Notes: generated from the sequence alone by a model not told the origin. Numbered from the stretch's first letter, positions 1-12,170 are shown. The stretch: DNA of 64,000 nucleotides from Garcia nutans (GCA_947685225.1 CANTUV010000039.1:31364001-31428000); one strand, 5' to 3'. Numbers and translations: made by a program.

Positions 1-2304
1 TTATAATTTCTCCCTTTTTAATATCTCTTCACAATTCATATCATTGTTATATTTAATTTGATTACCTTTTTGTCATATTATTCATAACTCAACACATTTC
101 CATAATTTCCTTTTTCTCTCTTTACCTTCACAACTATAACCAAATTTTTAACATAAAATGATAAAGTATAACTTTATCCATCATAACTTTTAACTATACT
201 TCTCAAATAAAGTTTTTAATCTCACCAAATCTGTATTACAATCATTTTATCTAAAATCCAAATCTATGGATAACAACATTAACCGATTAAATATACTGAA
301 CAAAACACATGGCTTTAAGAGATTAATATTCAAGCCTGGAACTTTTAAATCAATACTGTTCTTTTATAACATTATTCTCAATCTTTACAAATACAAGGCT
401 AAAGTGTATCTCAAGAATTATATATTCCTTCTTTACATTTTTGGTATAACAGAAATTAACACATTCCAACTCCATTTCAAACCAATTTGCACTCGATTAT
501 ATGATCTTTATCAACTTAATTCATGTTTCAACAATATTACTATATACATATTCAATCATATGCAGTTTCCATATAATTTCTATCCGTCACTTCATTTCTA
601 ATCCATTTACAATCTCTTATCATATAATTACATAGAACTTTCCATATGTGAATACTTTGGGACTCTAAATATCATACGATTATCACGTTCAATGCTCACC
701 ATAACAATTTCCATTATCCATTATTACTCAAGTCCATTCCATACTTACTTCCATCACATAATCCATCTAACTTTATACAATTCAAGACCTAATCTCTCTT
801 AGGTCCACTAATACATATAACATCATTTTCCATATCACTAATTCTATAATTATACCACATACATATTCATAGGTCACCTTCATAATGTGATTCATACATT
901 TCATTCATATTGAAAACTCAGTTCACATATCATATACATGTATACACTTAAATATATGCTCTTATTTTATTTTCCTTTTTCATACATTCAATACAAATTT
1001 AATGTTTATCACTTTTTTTTTATATACTATCCTTCTCATTCTTCCAATATGATGTAAAGTATTTATTCACACTACAAATATATATTCTGACTATAATAAT
1101 ATTTCACATCCATCTTGGTCACATTCCCAATGTGACATCTCTTTCACTTTCGTCTTTAAAAACATTTAATATACTTCCATATCCATTTTTACCCTTTGCA
1201 GTATAGTGACTTAAAATAGCTCATTTTCATTCGCTTATTCACTTCCCTTTTTACTTCAAAACAAATTTTCATACCATCAATCACATTGTTCAATTCATAA
1301 TACTTTCATATGCAATATTAGTCATTTCATCTAGCTCATGTATTGCATATACATTAAACCATCAATATCCAAATAATCTTTATCAAATTCCACTAAAACT
1401 TTAACTTTTCAACTTACTACTTCGCTTAAGCTTCAACATGCCAAACTCATCTTTTCTTAATATCAACTTTAAAAACATCTTATATATATATATATCACAA
1501 AGCAATATCAAAACATATAATTTTCACAATTATGAAGCTCATTTCAAAAATCTCAAATATCACATATTACCACCATTACCATGAGCTTTCACAATATCCA
1601 AGCATCTCACATTTCTAACATTGAATTCACAATGCTTGCATTAAAATAACAATACCAATTTATATTCTTACTTAACCAATATCATCTCTTTTTCCTTTAA
1701 ACAAAACCTTAACTTTATATATACCCCAAACTTTAAATAGTCACACTTTGTCTATACTAATCAACTCATTCAATATTCCACCATACTCTCCTCATTTTAG
1801 TAACATATCTTTCAATATTAACAATTCAACAATATTTCCTCTATCTAGCAAACCCAACATAAACTCTATTATAAAGAGATTCAAAGTGTAGAGGAAAGAG
1901 TACATACTCTTATCTTAATTTTGATTTCATCTCATGTTCAACTTTATTCTCCTATTCATTTCTTTATATTTCAACACATTTAACAATTCACTTTACTGGC
2001 ATAAATTTCCCAAACTTTTTTTTCAATTTATCAATTAAACTTATATAAATCCATATCATTTCTTTCTCTAGCTTTACATTCATGTAAAACATCATTCACA
2101 CACTAGCATCCATCTCATATAACATAGATATTCTACCATTCATATAATGCCACATCCGAGACCAACCTAGGTGTTAATGCATATGCATGTATTACCAATT
2201 ACATTCCAAAACTCTTCTTTTTAATTCTCTTTAAACGTTTCAATTTTTTTTTAAAGTTCACTTAGGCCGAGAATCTCGAATCTAAGCTCTGATACCAAAA
2301 TAAT
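1..2304 (-). mobile_element. Internal region of a minus-strand LTR element, non-coding
   Basis: This AT-rich stretch lies directly downstream, on the minus strand, of an LTR (2305-5129) and its primer binding site. It should therefore be the 5' internal part of that element, which runs off the left edge. No gag-like ORF is visible in 2.3 kb, and only short chance ORFs occur. The + strand is strongly depleted in G relative to C, as in the neighbouring minus-strand LTR, which supports a single unit. A large non-coding (LARD-like) derivative or a decayed gag are both possible. Confidence 0.45.
2286..2297 (-). other. Primer binding site for initiator tRNA-Met
   Basis: Read on the minus strand this is TGGTATCAGAGC, the usual plant LTR-retrotransposon primer binding site complementary to the 3' end of initiator tRNA-Met. 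It lies 7 nt past the end of the LTR at 2305. The gypsy copy at 37570 has the same spacing. This fixes the LTR at 2305-5129 as a 5' LTR in minus orientation. Confidence 0.8.
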
Positions 2305-3067
2305 TGTAACACCCCGATACCCTATATAAATACTATACATATACCTAGTATACATTCAGTAAGTATATAAAGTATGAGGATGTCACTTTTCATTACCTTT
2401 TAAAAACCTGTAACAGAGTTCAAACCATAATACGTTACTTTAAATAACATTTACAAAATCATTATCATTATCAAAACTTCATTTATACATATAAATACTT
2501 TCTTGTCAGAAATACATCATAATTAAAAGTTATACATGTATGCATCACCCTCTAGTTGGTCTCGATAAACTCTTACCCTTCGCGTGGCATAACAGCTGGA
2601 CTTCCAGATCAACCGCATATCCACCTGCGCGATTACACAACCGCACTAAGCCCGAGAGCTTAGTAATACAATTATGAAATATAAACATACATTATAGAAA
2701 TTCTAACATATAATGATATATCAATTCAATGTACCATTAGTTATTATCATGTTTTTCCTTTTTAATTGCACCTTTCATATATCTCAGCTAATCTCATATT
2801 TTATGTACATATATATACATAAACATTATCACCGACCACAATCCATCACTAGTATTCATAATCAATATATCATTACACATATTACATATCATACCAATCA
2901 TGAATCACATTTCCAATGAAATCAACCATAGATCTCATTACTCATTTCTTTTAACACTTGTATATCACATTGACAACAAAGACAGACTCGGGCCCAAAAG
3001 ACACTAATATGCTATTCAATTTTCAGAGTTAATGCTTTGGTTTTGTTATCACATTTATCATTATCAT

Positions 3068-3300
3068 AGACCCAACTAGGCTTCAAGGATTTAGATTCAA
3101 CCAAGCTTCAAGGGGAACAAAGCATGCTAAGTCTCAACCCAACTTGGCTTCAAGAATCAATCCAACCTAGCTTCAAGGGTTGTAACATCTCAATTAGGCT
3201 TCAAGGACTAGACCCAACCAAGCTTCAAGGGGAGTAAAACATGTTAAACTTCTACCCAACTTGGCTTCAAGGATCAAGCCCAACCTAACTTCAAGAGATT
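3068..3300 (-). repeat. Short tandem repeats (GGCTTCAAGG type) in the LTR
   Basis: Imperfect repeats built from CCCAACTAGGCTTCAAGG and CCAAGCTTCAAGGGG follow one another here. The same array, better preserved as two units of about 118 bp, occurs in the solo LTR at 58515-58745. It is an LTR-internal repeat and not a coding sequence. Confidence 0.7.
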
Positions 3301-4059
3301 GTTACTATCATTAGTCATGCCACCAACAACAAACTCTGAAAATGGAATAACACATTAGTCACACAATTCATTTATTATTTCATTATCCATTTCATTCTCA
3401 ATTGAATCATTATCTAGGCAAACATGCCTTATTTATCACAATTGAATCATCATAGCCAATCACAATGGCTTCACATCACATTTGAGTTATCATAGCCAAT
3501 CACAATGGCTTCACATCACATTATATCTCAAATTACCTTTCATATTTCATCATTGATATATGCAACATCAATTACATTAACTAAACACACATATCATTAT
3601 TCAATCATACCATCTAGGCATGCTTCAATCATATCATTCACATCATTATAAATCAGAACATTAGTTTCACACCTCTCTATGTCCCAATTCACATTATACA
3701 CTTCGTCATTCAAGCATACATAATCCATTTCTCAAGACACATTAACATCATTCATTATTGAAACATATTGCACATACCTTTTTGGATGATCCTCGTCTCT
3801 TTTACACTCAAGAACTACTCCCATCAAGCTATACATAATCAATTACCTTATCATATCCTTCACATTTTATGTATTGCATCATTGATGTAACACTACAAAG
3901 TACATTATTCATATAACACATTACCATTCACAAGATTCACAATGCATAAAACATAGCATTGTTCATATAGTATCATATGCATCATCATTGTCATCAAATG
4001 AATGTTCAATCCCAACAATGCAAGAAGAACAAAGGAACAATCACAGTAGCTAACATCCT

Positions 4060-4290
4060 CAAGGGACACGGCCAAGCTTGTGGCCGTGTCTCTCAACACC
4101 AATTCAAGCCGAGGCAGACACGGGCAAAGGACACAGCCGTGTCTCTCAACAAAAATCAGGCAGTGACAAACACAGTCAAGGGACACAGCCAAGCCAGTGG
4201 CCGTGTCTCTCCAAAATTCATCCAACATGGCCAAGTTTCATTAAGCTTGGCCGTGTCTCTCCAAAATCTTAAGTCTTGGCCGTGTCTCTC
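4060..4290 (-). repeat. GACACGG/CCGTGTC minisatellite in the LTR
   Basis: GGACACGGCCAAG and GGCCGTGTCTCTC alternate several times, giving repeated inverted GACAC/GTGTC words. This is the counterpart of the GACACG arrays at 38403-38770, 45955-46290 and 59290-59640. Short ORFs on both strands here arise from the repeat. Confidence 0.7.
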
Positions 4291-5129
4291 ATGAACAAAA
4301 ACCCTAAATATGGCCAAAACTCTTTTAATTGCATTTAAACACATTGTGCACACCATAACCTCATTCAAATGGATCTAAACTATGTCATTAACACTTATTT
4401 TACATATTCATCACAATATTCTCATTAACAAAACATTAACAACACATTTAAACACATACTATCTCAAAACCCTAAAACCAACATCATTCTTATTCTTTCA
4501 ATATCAACATCCACTTAACTTACCATCCTCAAACCAAAACCAACACCAATTTAACATACAATCAAACTCAACACTTATAAACACATCTCAACCACACCAA
4601 AATCATAATCCCAACAAATCAAAACTCACTTCAAACACAACTTCAAAAATAACAAGAGAAAACAAGAGAGTATTTACCTCAATTGAAGAAATTTCACAAA
4701 TCTCCAACTTAATCCTTTGATTCTTCCTTCAATTTGATGTTAGAAATCAAAACACCTCACTTGCTCTCTCTTTCCCTTTGGTAGCCGGCCACACCAAGCA
4801 AAGAAGAGAAAATGAAGACAAGTCAACTTCTCTTCTTCTTTAAATCTCCACCAAGCAATCCTAACAAAGCAATTACCAAATTGCCCTCATCCATTTAACT
4901 TAACTCTTGTCACTTATATGCCCATTTAAGTAATTTCACATATCACAAATAAATATCCTCTTCCATTGACCATCCCTTTTGACCAACATATATGTTATAT
5001 ATATTACCATATACCCAACATATACATTATCTCAAAATACATTTTTCCTTTCCAATAACACATAAACATTTAATTCAAATCAAACAACAATTACATCAAT
5101 ACTTCTAGGGCACATTTTGGGATATTACA

Positions 5130-5817
5130 GTCCATATGTTCCATAACCCTAAATTCTCTCTCTTCAAACAATTTATCTCAACTTAACCATTTCTTCAATC
5201 CAACTTAAAAATCATTAATAACTACTCAAACCCAATTAGAGAATTAAATCATGCTAGTAGAAAATTTCAAAATTCACACATTCATACTTTCATAAAAAAT
5301 AAAAAATTAAGAAAAGAAGCTTACTAACCTATTGGAAAGTCACCAAAACTTCAATTAATTCTTGAAAATTGTTGTCAAAATGAGTCATTGGATGAAGAAA
5401 AATCACTCCCATGGAGCCATGGAATTTCGGCCAAAGAAGAAGATGACCAAATTTGTTTTTCTCTTTACTTACACTTTAAAATATGACCACATATATATTA
5501 TTATTATATTTTAATAATTATCTATTTATTTATTTAAAATTTATATTTTATTTCTTCCATTCAAAAATAATTTAATTTTAATTTATTTAATTTATTTTAA
5601 TTTTATAAAGTGTAATTATCATTTTTTCCATTTGATTTTTTGACTTTTTCTATTTAAGAGTTGACTTTTGTATATGTTATATATATTTTATGTGAATATT
5701 TAATGTATATTTCACATATGCATTCCACTTTTTCACTTAAAATTCTTTAATTTTTCATTTGAATTATTTATTTAATTAATTAATTTTATTTTATTTATAA
5801 AAATTACGGATGTTACA
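5130..5817 (-). mobile_element. Truncated gypsy LTR fragment (minus strand)
   Basis: On the minus strand the fragment starts TGTAACATCCGTAATTTT at 5817, the start type of this LTR family. It includes the 'GGCCGAAATTCCATGG' neighbourhood seen as a GGCCGGCC-containing block in related LTRs. It is cut at 5130 by the LTR ending at 5129, so it is probably the older host of that insertion. The flank on the right (5818 on) is Sirevirus-like. Confidence 0.5.
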
Positions 5818-6655
5818 GGTACCATATTATGGAAGAAGAAGGTGAACATATCAATGTTGAAGTTGAGCACCCCCCCTAGACCTTCCAAATCCAGTAAAGA
5901 AAAAGGCGAATTATCCAAAACTCTCAAACTTATCCTCAAGACCATATCTTCTCTCTAAAAATAATTTAATCATTTCAAGAAGGATGTCACAAAGAGAATC
6001 ACAAAACTCCACAAAAAGGTTGATCTCCTTTCCCATATTCATAATGACATATATGACTTACAAGGAAAATTTGATCTTCCTCAAAATGTGAGTTAAGTGA
6101 ATGGGATGTGAGTGAGCATATTGAAAGTTCTTATGAAGGATCCTCATTATTATCACATGACTCCTCGCCAACTCCTTCTCTTACTCCTCTCCAACTCTTT
6201 CTCTTAGTGATAATGATGAAAGCTCTCCAACTCATCCTCCACGATCAAGAAAAGGAAAAGAAAAAGTTTTAGATTAATCATTTTCTCTAATTTTTCTTTC
6301 AATTAGGCATCAAATTTATTTTTTATCTTGTATCCACATTTATTGGTATCAATGAACTTTATCTTTCTTTTACTTTTATTTTCTTTTTGCCTTTGTCAAA
6401 GGGGAAGAAAAATGTATATGATTGAATTTAAATGATTTAATTATCAAAGGGGGAGATAAATTTAATTATCAAAGAAAACTTGATTATAAAAGAAAATAAA
6501 TTGGTATCAAGAAAAGAAAACAAATTGTATGCATCAATTGTAAAATTATCTAACATGGGGGGAGAAAATTTAATATCATTATATTAATTACTTCATGAAC
6601 TTGATTATGTTTAACTTAAATTTAATTTGATTGCCAAAGTCAAAAAGGGGGAGAT
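5818..6655 (+). pseudogene. 3' internal region of a Sirevirus-like copia element, decayed ORF tail
   Basis: The region precedes a Sirevirus-type LTR. It carries the broken end of an ORF: acidic and Ser/Pro-rich reading to about 6275, with stops. A purine-rich spacer with several polypurine tracts follows. Its layout matches 55400-56000 on the minus strand. No catalytic pol domain is visible. The upstream part was displaced by the gypsy LTRs to the left. Confidence 0.5.
6397..6655 (+). other. Multiple polypurine tracts before the Sirevirus LTR
   Basis: Several near-identical tracts occur: TCAAAGGGGAAGAAA (about 6397), TCAAAGGGGGAGATAAA (about 6444), GGGGGGAGAAA (about 6556) and CAAAAAGGGGGAGA ending at 6655, immediately before the LTR. 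Repeated PPT-like motifs upstream of the 3' LTR are a described hallmark of Sireviruses. The last one is at the normal plus-strand priming position. Confidence 0.7.
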
Positions 6656-8131
6656 TGTTGAGATTGTGTACAATCAAACTCTATTTTGATTATTGACAGT
6701 CAAATTGATAATGAACTCATGATTTCAAACAAGTTTGTTTTGCAGAGTTAGAAATCGAGCGCCTTGTACGACAGCCCGAATGAAAGATCGAGTGACTGCA
6801 CAAATGCAGCACAAGCACAGAACCGAACTGACATACAGATTTTCCGAGTAGAGAATCAAATGGACATATAGAGTGCTGAGCTAGATATAAAACTGGTGAG
6901 CTAAGAGAATTGTCGAGCTAAAAGCATCCCGATGGAACAACCGAGCTAAGCAAATAGTGCAGATCTACACCGAGCTAGACAATCCAACTCCGAGCAATTG
7001 AGCTAAGTCCATAATTTATAAAGAAGAGTTTGTGATGTCAGTGAGTGGTGAAGTTAGGACACCCGATAGACGTGCTATCATATGCGAGCACCAAGCGACT
7101 ACACCGAAGCAAGGTAAAAATTCATAAACTCACAGAAAGGATAGTGGTCTCAGTGAGCGGTAAAGTCAGGATGCCAGAACTTCGAGGACCGCCCAAGATG
7201 CCCAAGTGACCGCAAGTAAGAAAGACCTAAAAATCTAAAAAGAACAAAAGAGACAGCAGTTAGCTCTCGCGGTACTTCCTCGATGCTCAAAACCTTGTGC
7301 AACCGCCTAAAAGAACCGAGCGACCGCACAAGTCCTGCAGATTTAAATCTCAGCGCCAAATACCTTGGATCAATGATGATCAAACACGTGGATAAAGAAA
7401 TTTGAATTCAATGGTAACTTTGTGCCGAGCGACCGCACGACACAAAGGTATGGGTAAGTTGGATTCTGTCAGACAACAAAATTTGACCGTTGAAACTAGT
7501 TGTTATACAGAGCTTTTAAATCGTGCGACCGCACACCGAGCTCCAGCAACCAAATTAGTGGAATACAAGTACTAAACATGTTGGAACCACCTCAAATGGC
7601 TAGTTTAAGCTAAATGGCTATAAATACCACATTAAACTTCATTTTTATGGTTAAAGAATACTTTGATTGTAATTATAATTTCATTGAACAACATTTTTCA
7701 TTATCTTGTCCAAAGATCAAAATCTAAAATCTTGGAGTGTTGGGTGTGAGCATTAAACACCATCAAAAGTTTGGGCATGAGCTTAGAAACACTTAGGTTA
7801 TGAGAGTGAGCCTAGGAAAACTCTTGCAATGGTTGTGATGATTGATCTCAAACCATTGTAATAGTTCAGTGTGAGCTAGAAAAAAATACCAAGTTAGAGT
7901 TAAGCTTGTAACAACTCAAGACTAGTGGAACCTTAACAAGTTATTAAGGAAGTGGATGTAAGATTGAGGTAAATCTGAACCACTATAACTCTTTATGTTC
8001 TTTCTTCTTTTGTCTACTCAATATTCATCTACATCTTCTTCATCTCTTACTTTTAAATTTTAAATTTACCATCACTCTTCATATCAACCAATTCACCCAT
8101 CCCCCCTCTTGGTTGCTAGTTTGGGACAACA
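6656..8131 (+). mobile_element. Sirevirus-like LTR (3' LTR, plus strand)
   Basis: The LTR begins TGTTGAGATTGTGTACAATC directly after a polypurine tract and ends GGTTGCTAGTTTGGGACAACA (first base dropped here: GTTGCTAGTTTGGGACAACA), 1,476 bp, TG...CA. The same termini in reverse complement bound 53838-55399. GC-rich words such as GAGCGACCGCAC recur inside (7318, 7427, with a variant at 7523). Since no primer binding site follows, this is a 3' LTR. Confidence 0.75.
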
Positions 8132-8570
8132 ACCATGGCTCCTACATGCCATTTCGATCTACATCCTATAATTCATTTAATAAAATCAGTAACTATTTTA
8201 TAATCACAATAGTGCAAACAAATTTAAAAAAAGGAAAAGAAAGACAAACAGAAAGAAAGAAGGAAAACTAACTAATATGCGATTCAAAATGATAAAAATG
8301 CAACCAATAAAGAGCTTATATGCCTGCACAATCTTGAGGCCGTCGAGGTATAAGATTTCAAGTTCATGACTTCCACCCACAAATATAACTTCAAGCCATT
8401 TATTGGATATCTACACTTTTGATCTTGCTTTCAAATAGCTTCACTAATTAATTAAATCTTAAAAATACTGCTTGTCCACTATACCACTACCCAAATCAAC
8501 TTCATTGGCTTCGTGGGGGAGAAAAGCTAGACATAATGAGAGAGAAATGGATAGTTATGAATAATCAAAG
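8132..8570. other. Unassigned flank between two LTRs
   Basis: AT-rich DNA between the Sirevirus LTR and the R1 LTR. I see no ORF, RNA gene or terminal repeat here. It may be the original insertion-site DNA or decayed element sequence. Confidence 0.4.
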
Positions 8571-10386
8571 TGTGAGCGGGGATTTTTGTCTCCAATCCTA
8601 GTAGAATAGTTCTTGCGATTTTCGACGATGTTAGGCTTTGAAACTTAGAGAACATGGGCCTAAACCCAGAGAATAGGAGTAGCCACCCAGACGGGCTGGG
8701 AAAGAAAGGGGTGGATAACTCGATTCCTAAATAATTCTCAACCCCTACTGGGTTTGAAAAGTTGGGTACGCATGGAAAAGGTAAGAATGACCCAGCACCC
8801 CTACAACCTCCGGTTCATTGGAACCGGTCTCCTTTTCAAGTCTAAATATTATTAAATTCTTACATTATTATAATACTATTTATATTACAAGTAATTAAAA
8901 AGTAAATAAATGAAAATAACCATATCATAAAATAAACAAGCAAATAACAAAGTGGGAATATACCCTTATAAACATCCAAAATCCATAAAACTAAATAAAA
9001 CAGGACATCCGTCAAGGAGTGGAAACATGTCCCTTACATTAATCCATAAATATAAATTTAATAAAAGAAGCAATTTTTATATACAAGGCTCCCATAAAGT
9101 GGAAACATGCCTTTTATAACTTTAAAATCCAAATAATAAAAATTACAATCAAACATATAAATCATCATACAAAGAATTATAAAATTAGGGCTAAACTAAA
9201 AGAAAATTAAGATTAATCATAAAAATTACAATCCACAATCCAAATCTTAATATTAACCCATAACAAAATATAATGCACAATGCACATGGTGGTCCCGCTA
9301 ATTGGTTACCGAGCGCAGGGAAAGGTAAACAATTTACCATATTCATTGAATAAGTTGCTGCCTCTAAAATATAAATTAGGATTTTAAATCATAATTTAGG
9401 ATTTCTAATCATAATTTAGGATTTAATCATAAAACTAAGGTTTTAAAAAATGCAATTAGGGTTTTAAACTATAAAACTAAGATTAAAACATGTAGTTAGG
9501 GTTTTTAATATGCAAGTTAAATTCTTGGATTGCACTTCAAACTAAATCTTAAATTCTTGGATTGCACTTCAAACTAAATCAAATTGATAAATTTAGACAC
9601 AATAAGTTCACAATACTAAATAAAGATGATACTCAATTGAATTGAATATATTCAGTGAATGAAGATCATACCTGCATTGTGAGTTTTATCAAATAAAATT
9701 CATCGAGCCAAACTTTACTAGATAGTTTTGATGCATTTGGATCAGTGGGAGTTCTGGTTGAGCAATATCGCTCAAAAGGTTTTTGTGTATGGTTCAAAAG
9801 AGTTTTTGTTTATGGTTCAAAGGGTTTCTGTGTATACTTTTGTTCTCTGTTTCTCTTTTTTACTTTCGGTTTCCCTTGCTACTTGTGGCTTTTTGCTTTT
9901 CTAATTGATAACTCTGGCTGTTTAACTGCTAACTGTGGCTCCCCCTAATTACTAATTGTTAATTACTTTTTATAGGCATAATTAGGGCAACAAACCATGC
10001 TTAATCTTGGCTCAATAATCCAAATTCTATTAGAAAACCTTGCTTATCCGAATCCACTTAAGTTTAATCTTAATTAGGTCACTTTCACTTGAAGTTGAAT
10101 TAAGCCACAATTAAGGGCTCATATCGAATTAGGATGTCCAATTCGATATGATCATAGCTCATATCAAATTTGGTATGTCAAACCGAACTAGGTTGGTCTG
10201 CATTTTAAAAATTGGCTCAAATTTAATTTTAACATTGGACCAGACTTAATTCAAACTTTAAAAATTGGATTGGATTTAATTTGAGCTTTTAAAATTGGAT
10301 CATACTAGATTTAAGCTTGTTAGATTTAACCTGGCCATTTTAATTGGGAATGAACTCATTTAGGATAAAAATTAAGGGTCTACCCA
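8571..10386 (-). mobile_element. LTR of family R1 (minus strand, probable solo LTR)
   Basis: Read on the minus strand it runs from about 10386 (TGGGTAGACCCTTAATTTT) to CCGCTCACA at 8571. It aligns by eye with 33168-35091 and 48231-50064. Shared blocks are the N(n)GGATTGGATTTAATT region, degenerate AAACCCTAATTT repeats (9360-9510), a GTGGGTGCC/ATGTTTCCA block, GGAGACCGGTTCCAATGAAC, and a GGTGGCTACTCC word near the end. No primer binding site or polypurine tract adjoins it, so a solo LTR is likely. The GGTGGCGACTCC-like end recalls Ogre/Tat gypsy LTRs, but that link is tentative. Confidence 0.6.
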
Positions 10387-10805
10387 AAGCTATATCCCAA
10401 GAGGAGTAGAAGACAAAGAATGGTTACAAAATAGAGAGAGAAATTGGAGAAAACTGAGAAATTGTGAAATAGAAACTTTTAGAATATTGATGATATGGCA
10501 GTTTTAGAAGATACTTTTATTCCACAGTTTTTTTATATTTATATAGATATAGATATATCAGACCTTCATTGCATAAAAAATATATAATATCAAGCATGAT
10601 TTCATTAAATTAATCAATCATATTTTTAAACTAATAAAATATAAATCAATTAAGTTCCTTTTAAAATATCAATTTAAGTTATAGTTGATAGAAGTATATC
10701 ATTGCAAGGTAATCAAGTTGTTCATTATCCGTAGCTGCTATGGTAAAAGAATGGATAAGATAGATAATAGACTGACTAATAGAGAGAATGATACAACTTA
10801 TGGGA
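10387..10805. other. Unassigned AT-rich DNA
   Basis: No ORF, RNA gene or clear repeat boundary is visible in this stretch between the R1 LTR and the CACTA-like terminus. Confidence 0.4.
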
Positions 10806-11120
10806 CACTACAAAAATGTAGCTGATTACCGATGGAACATTATTGAGAGATTCAATTTTGTGCATAATCACTGACTAAATATTGGGAGAATTGAGGGGGA
10901 AAAGGTTAATTAGAATATATATCAAGAACGTACCTACAAATTACTGAATGAAAATATTACCAATCTTGAAGAGCGATCATCAAAGTGAGAAAACACTTGC
11001 TTGCTATAATCTAGAAGCCAAAACCTTCTCACAATTGCACTCAAACTCACACAGAGAATACTTTTTGAGAGAGTAGAAGAAAGGATGGGAGTCTATGGAA
11101 AAACTAATGTAGTTTTTTCT
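10806..11120 (+). mobile_element. Orphan CACTA-like transposon terminus
   Basis: The sequence opens CACTACAAAAATGT and contains TTACCGATGG a few bases later. This combination is typical of plant CACTA (En/Spm) terminal inverted repeats. I could not find a matching inverted terminus downstream, and no transposase ORF is visible, so this is at most a truncated end. The right boundary given is arbitrary. Confidence 0.35.
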
Positions 11121-12170
11121 TGATAGTGTTTTTAGTTATCTTAAAATTTTTAATTATACTTAGATAATTATTTTAACTAAAAAAAAATTCAAATAGGAAA
11201 TCCTAAACCTATTTGAAATCTCTAAATAATATCCTAGTTAACTAATATTTATTTAAATAAAATTTAGATACTTTAAGATCTACGGGTCTTTCCACTCCTT
11301 ATGGATCCACCCAACAAAAAAACTAACACTTGATGAAATTACTCATAATTTTGCATGTTTGGAAAAGAAATTTAATTAATTTCTTCCTATTTTATACTTC
11401 ATTCATTTGAATTGAATTGATAAATTTTTTTCATAAAAATAATAATTTTAAATGTATTTTCCTATTGTATCCTTAGTTCCTTGCTTTAATATAATCTATA
11501 TTTGTTTAAATATTTTTAACAAATAACATTAAATATAAGTATAATAAAAATTTTAACCTATTAATTAACTTTTAATGATAGTTACTGTAGAATAAATCAG
11601 TCTCTTACATGCACATTTCACGGTAATAAAAATAACAAATATAAATAAATATAATCAGCAATAAATAAATATAACATAATTTATATGTAAATTAACAATA
11701 ACTTTTATTGTAAAAAAATATAAAATAAAATTTTTACCTCCATTTTTATAACAATATCTTTGAAACAATATGAATGAGCAGATAAAATTATTTTATCTTA
11801 TAACTTACACTTTCACTAATCAAGAACAAAATTTACACACATTTTTATTATAAAAAAATCATGAATTCTATAAAAAAGAAGAATAAAAAAAATTTTAATA
11901 AACTTTTTTGAATAGTAAGAAGAATATAAGTAGGAAGATTTATAAATATAGATTTATATTGGATTATTTATTAATAGAAAAGTTAAAAGTCATATCTATT
12001 ATTATTAAAATTATTGAAATTTTAAAAATGATGTAAATTAATTATTATTATGAATAAATTCTTAATTAAATGATTTATCTAAATAAATTATTAATGTATA
12101 ATTAATTTATTATGAATGTCAAAAGCCATATTTTATTATTTAATTTTTAAAATTTCTAAAAATATATAAA
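11121..12170. other. AT-rich non-coding DNA
   Basis: Very AT-rich sequence without credible ORFs. From about 12000 it carries the repeated words (ATTATTATAAAT, AAAAGCCATATTTTATTATTT) that reappear from 12940 to 14100. Confidence 0.5.

Larger units (their letters stand above)
2305..5129 (-). mobile_element. Long LTR of Tekay/Del-like gypsy family (5' LTR, minus strand)
   Basis: The LTR is about 2.8 kb. On the minus strand it starts TGTAATATCCC (ending at 5129) and ends GTGTTACA (2305). It shares blocks with the coding gypsy element at 37570-47609: the CTAAGC...GCTTAG palindrome with a nearby CGCGCAGG (2588-2663), the block around 2980-3010 corresponding to the AGCATATTAGT region, and GACACGG-type repeats (4060-4290). 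It is much more diverged than that element's own LTR pair. It appears inserted into another LTR fragment of the same family (5130-5817). Confidence 0.75.

Noticed and set aside
3905..4294. Overlapping ORFs on both strands
   Set aside because: They come from GACACGG repeats in the LTR. No protein family features.
9360..9510. Telomere-like CCCTAAA repeats
   Set aside because: Spacing is irregular and the same array occurs in each R1 LTR, so it is part of that repeat.
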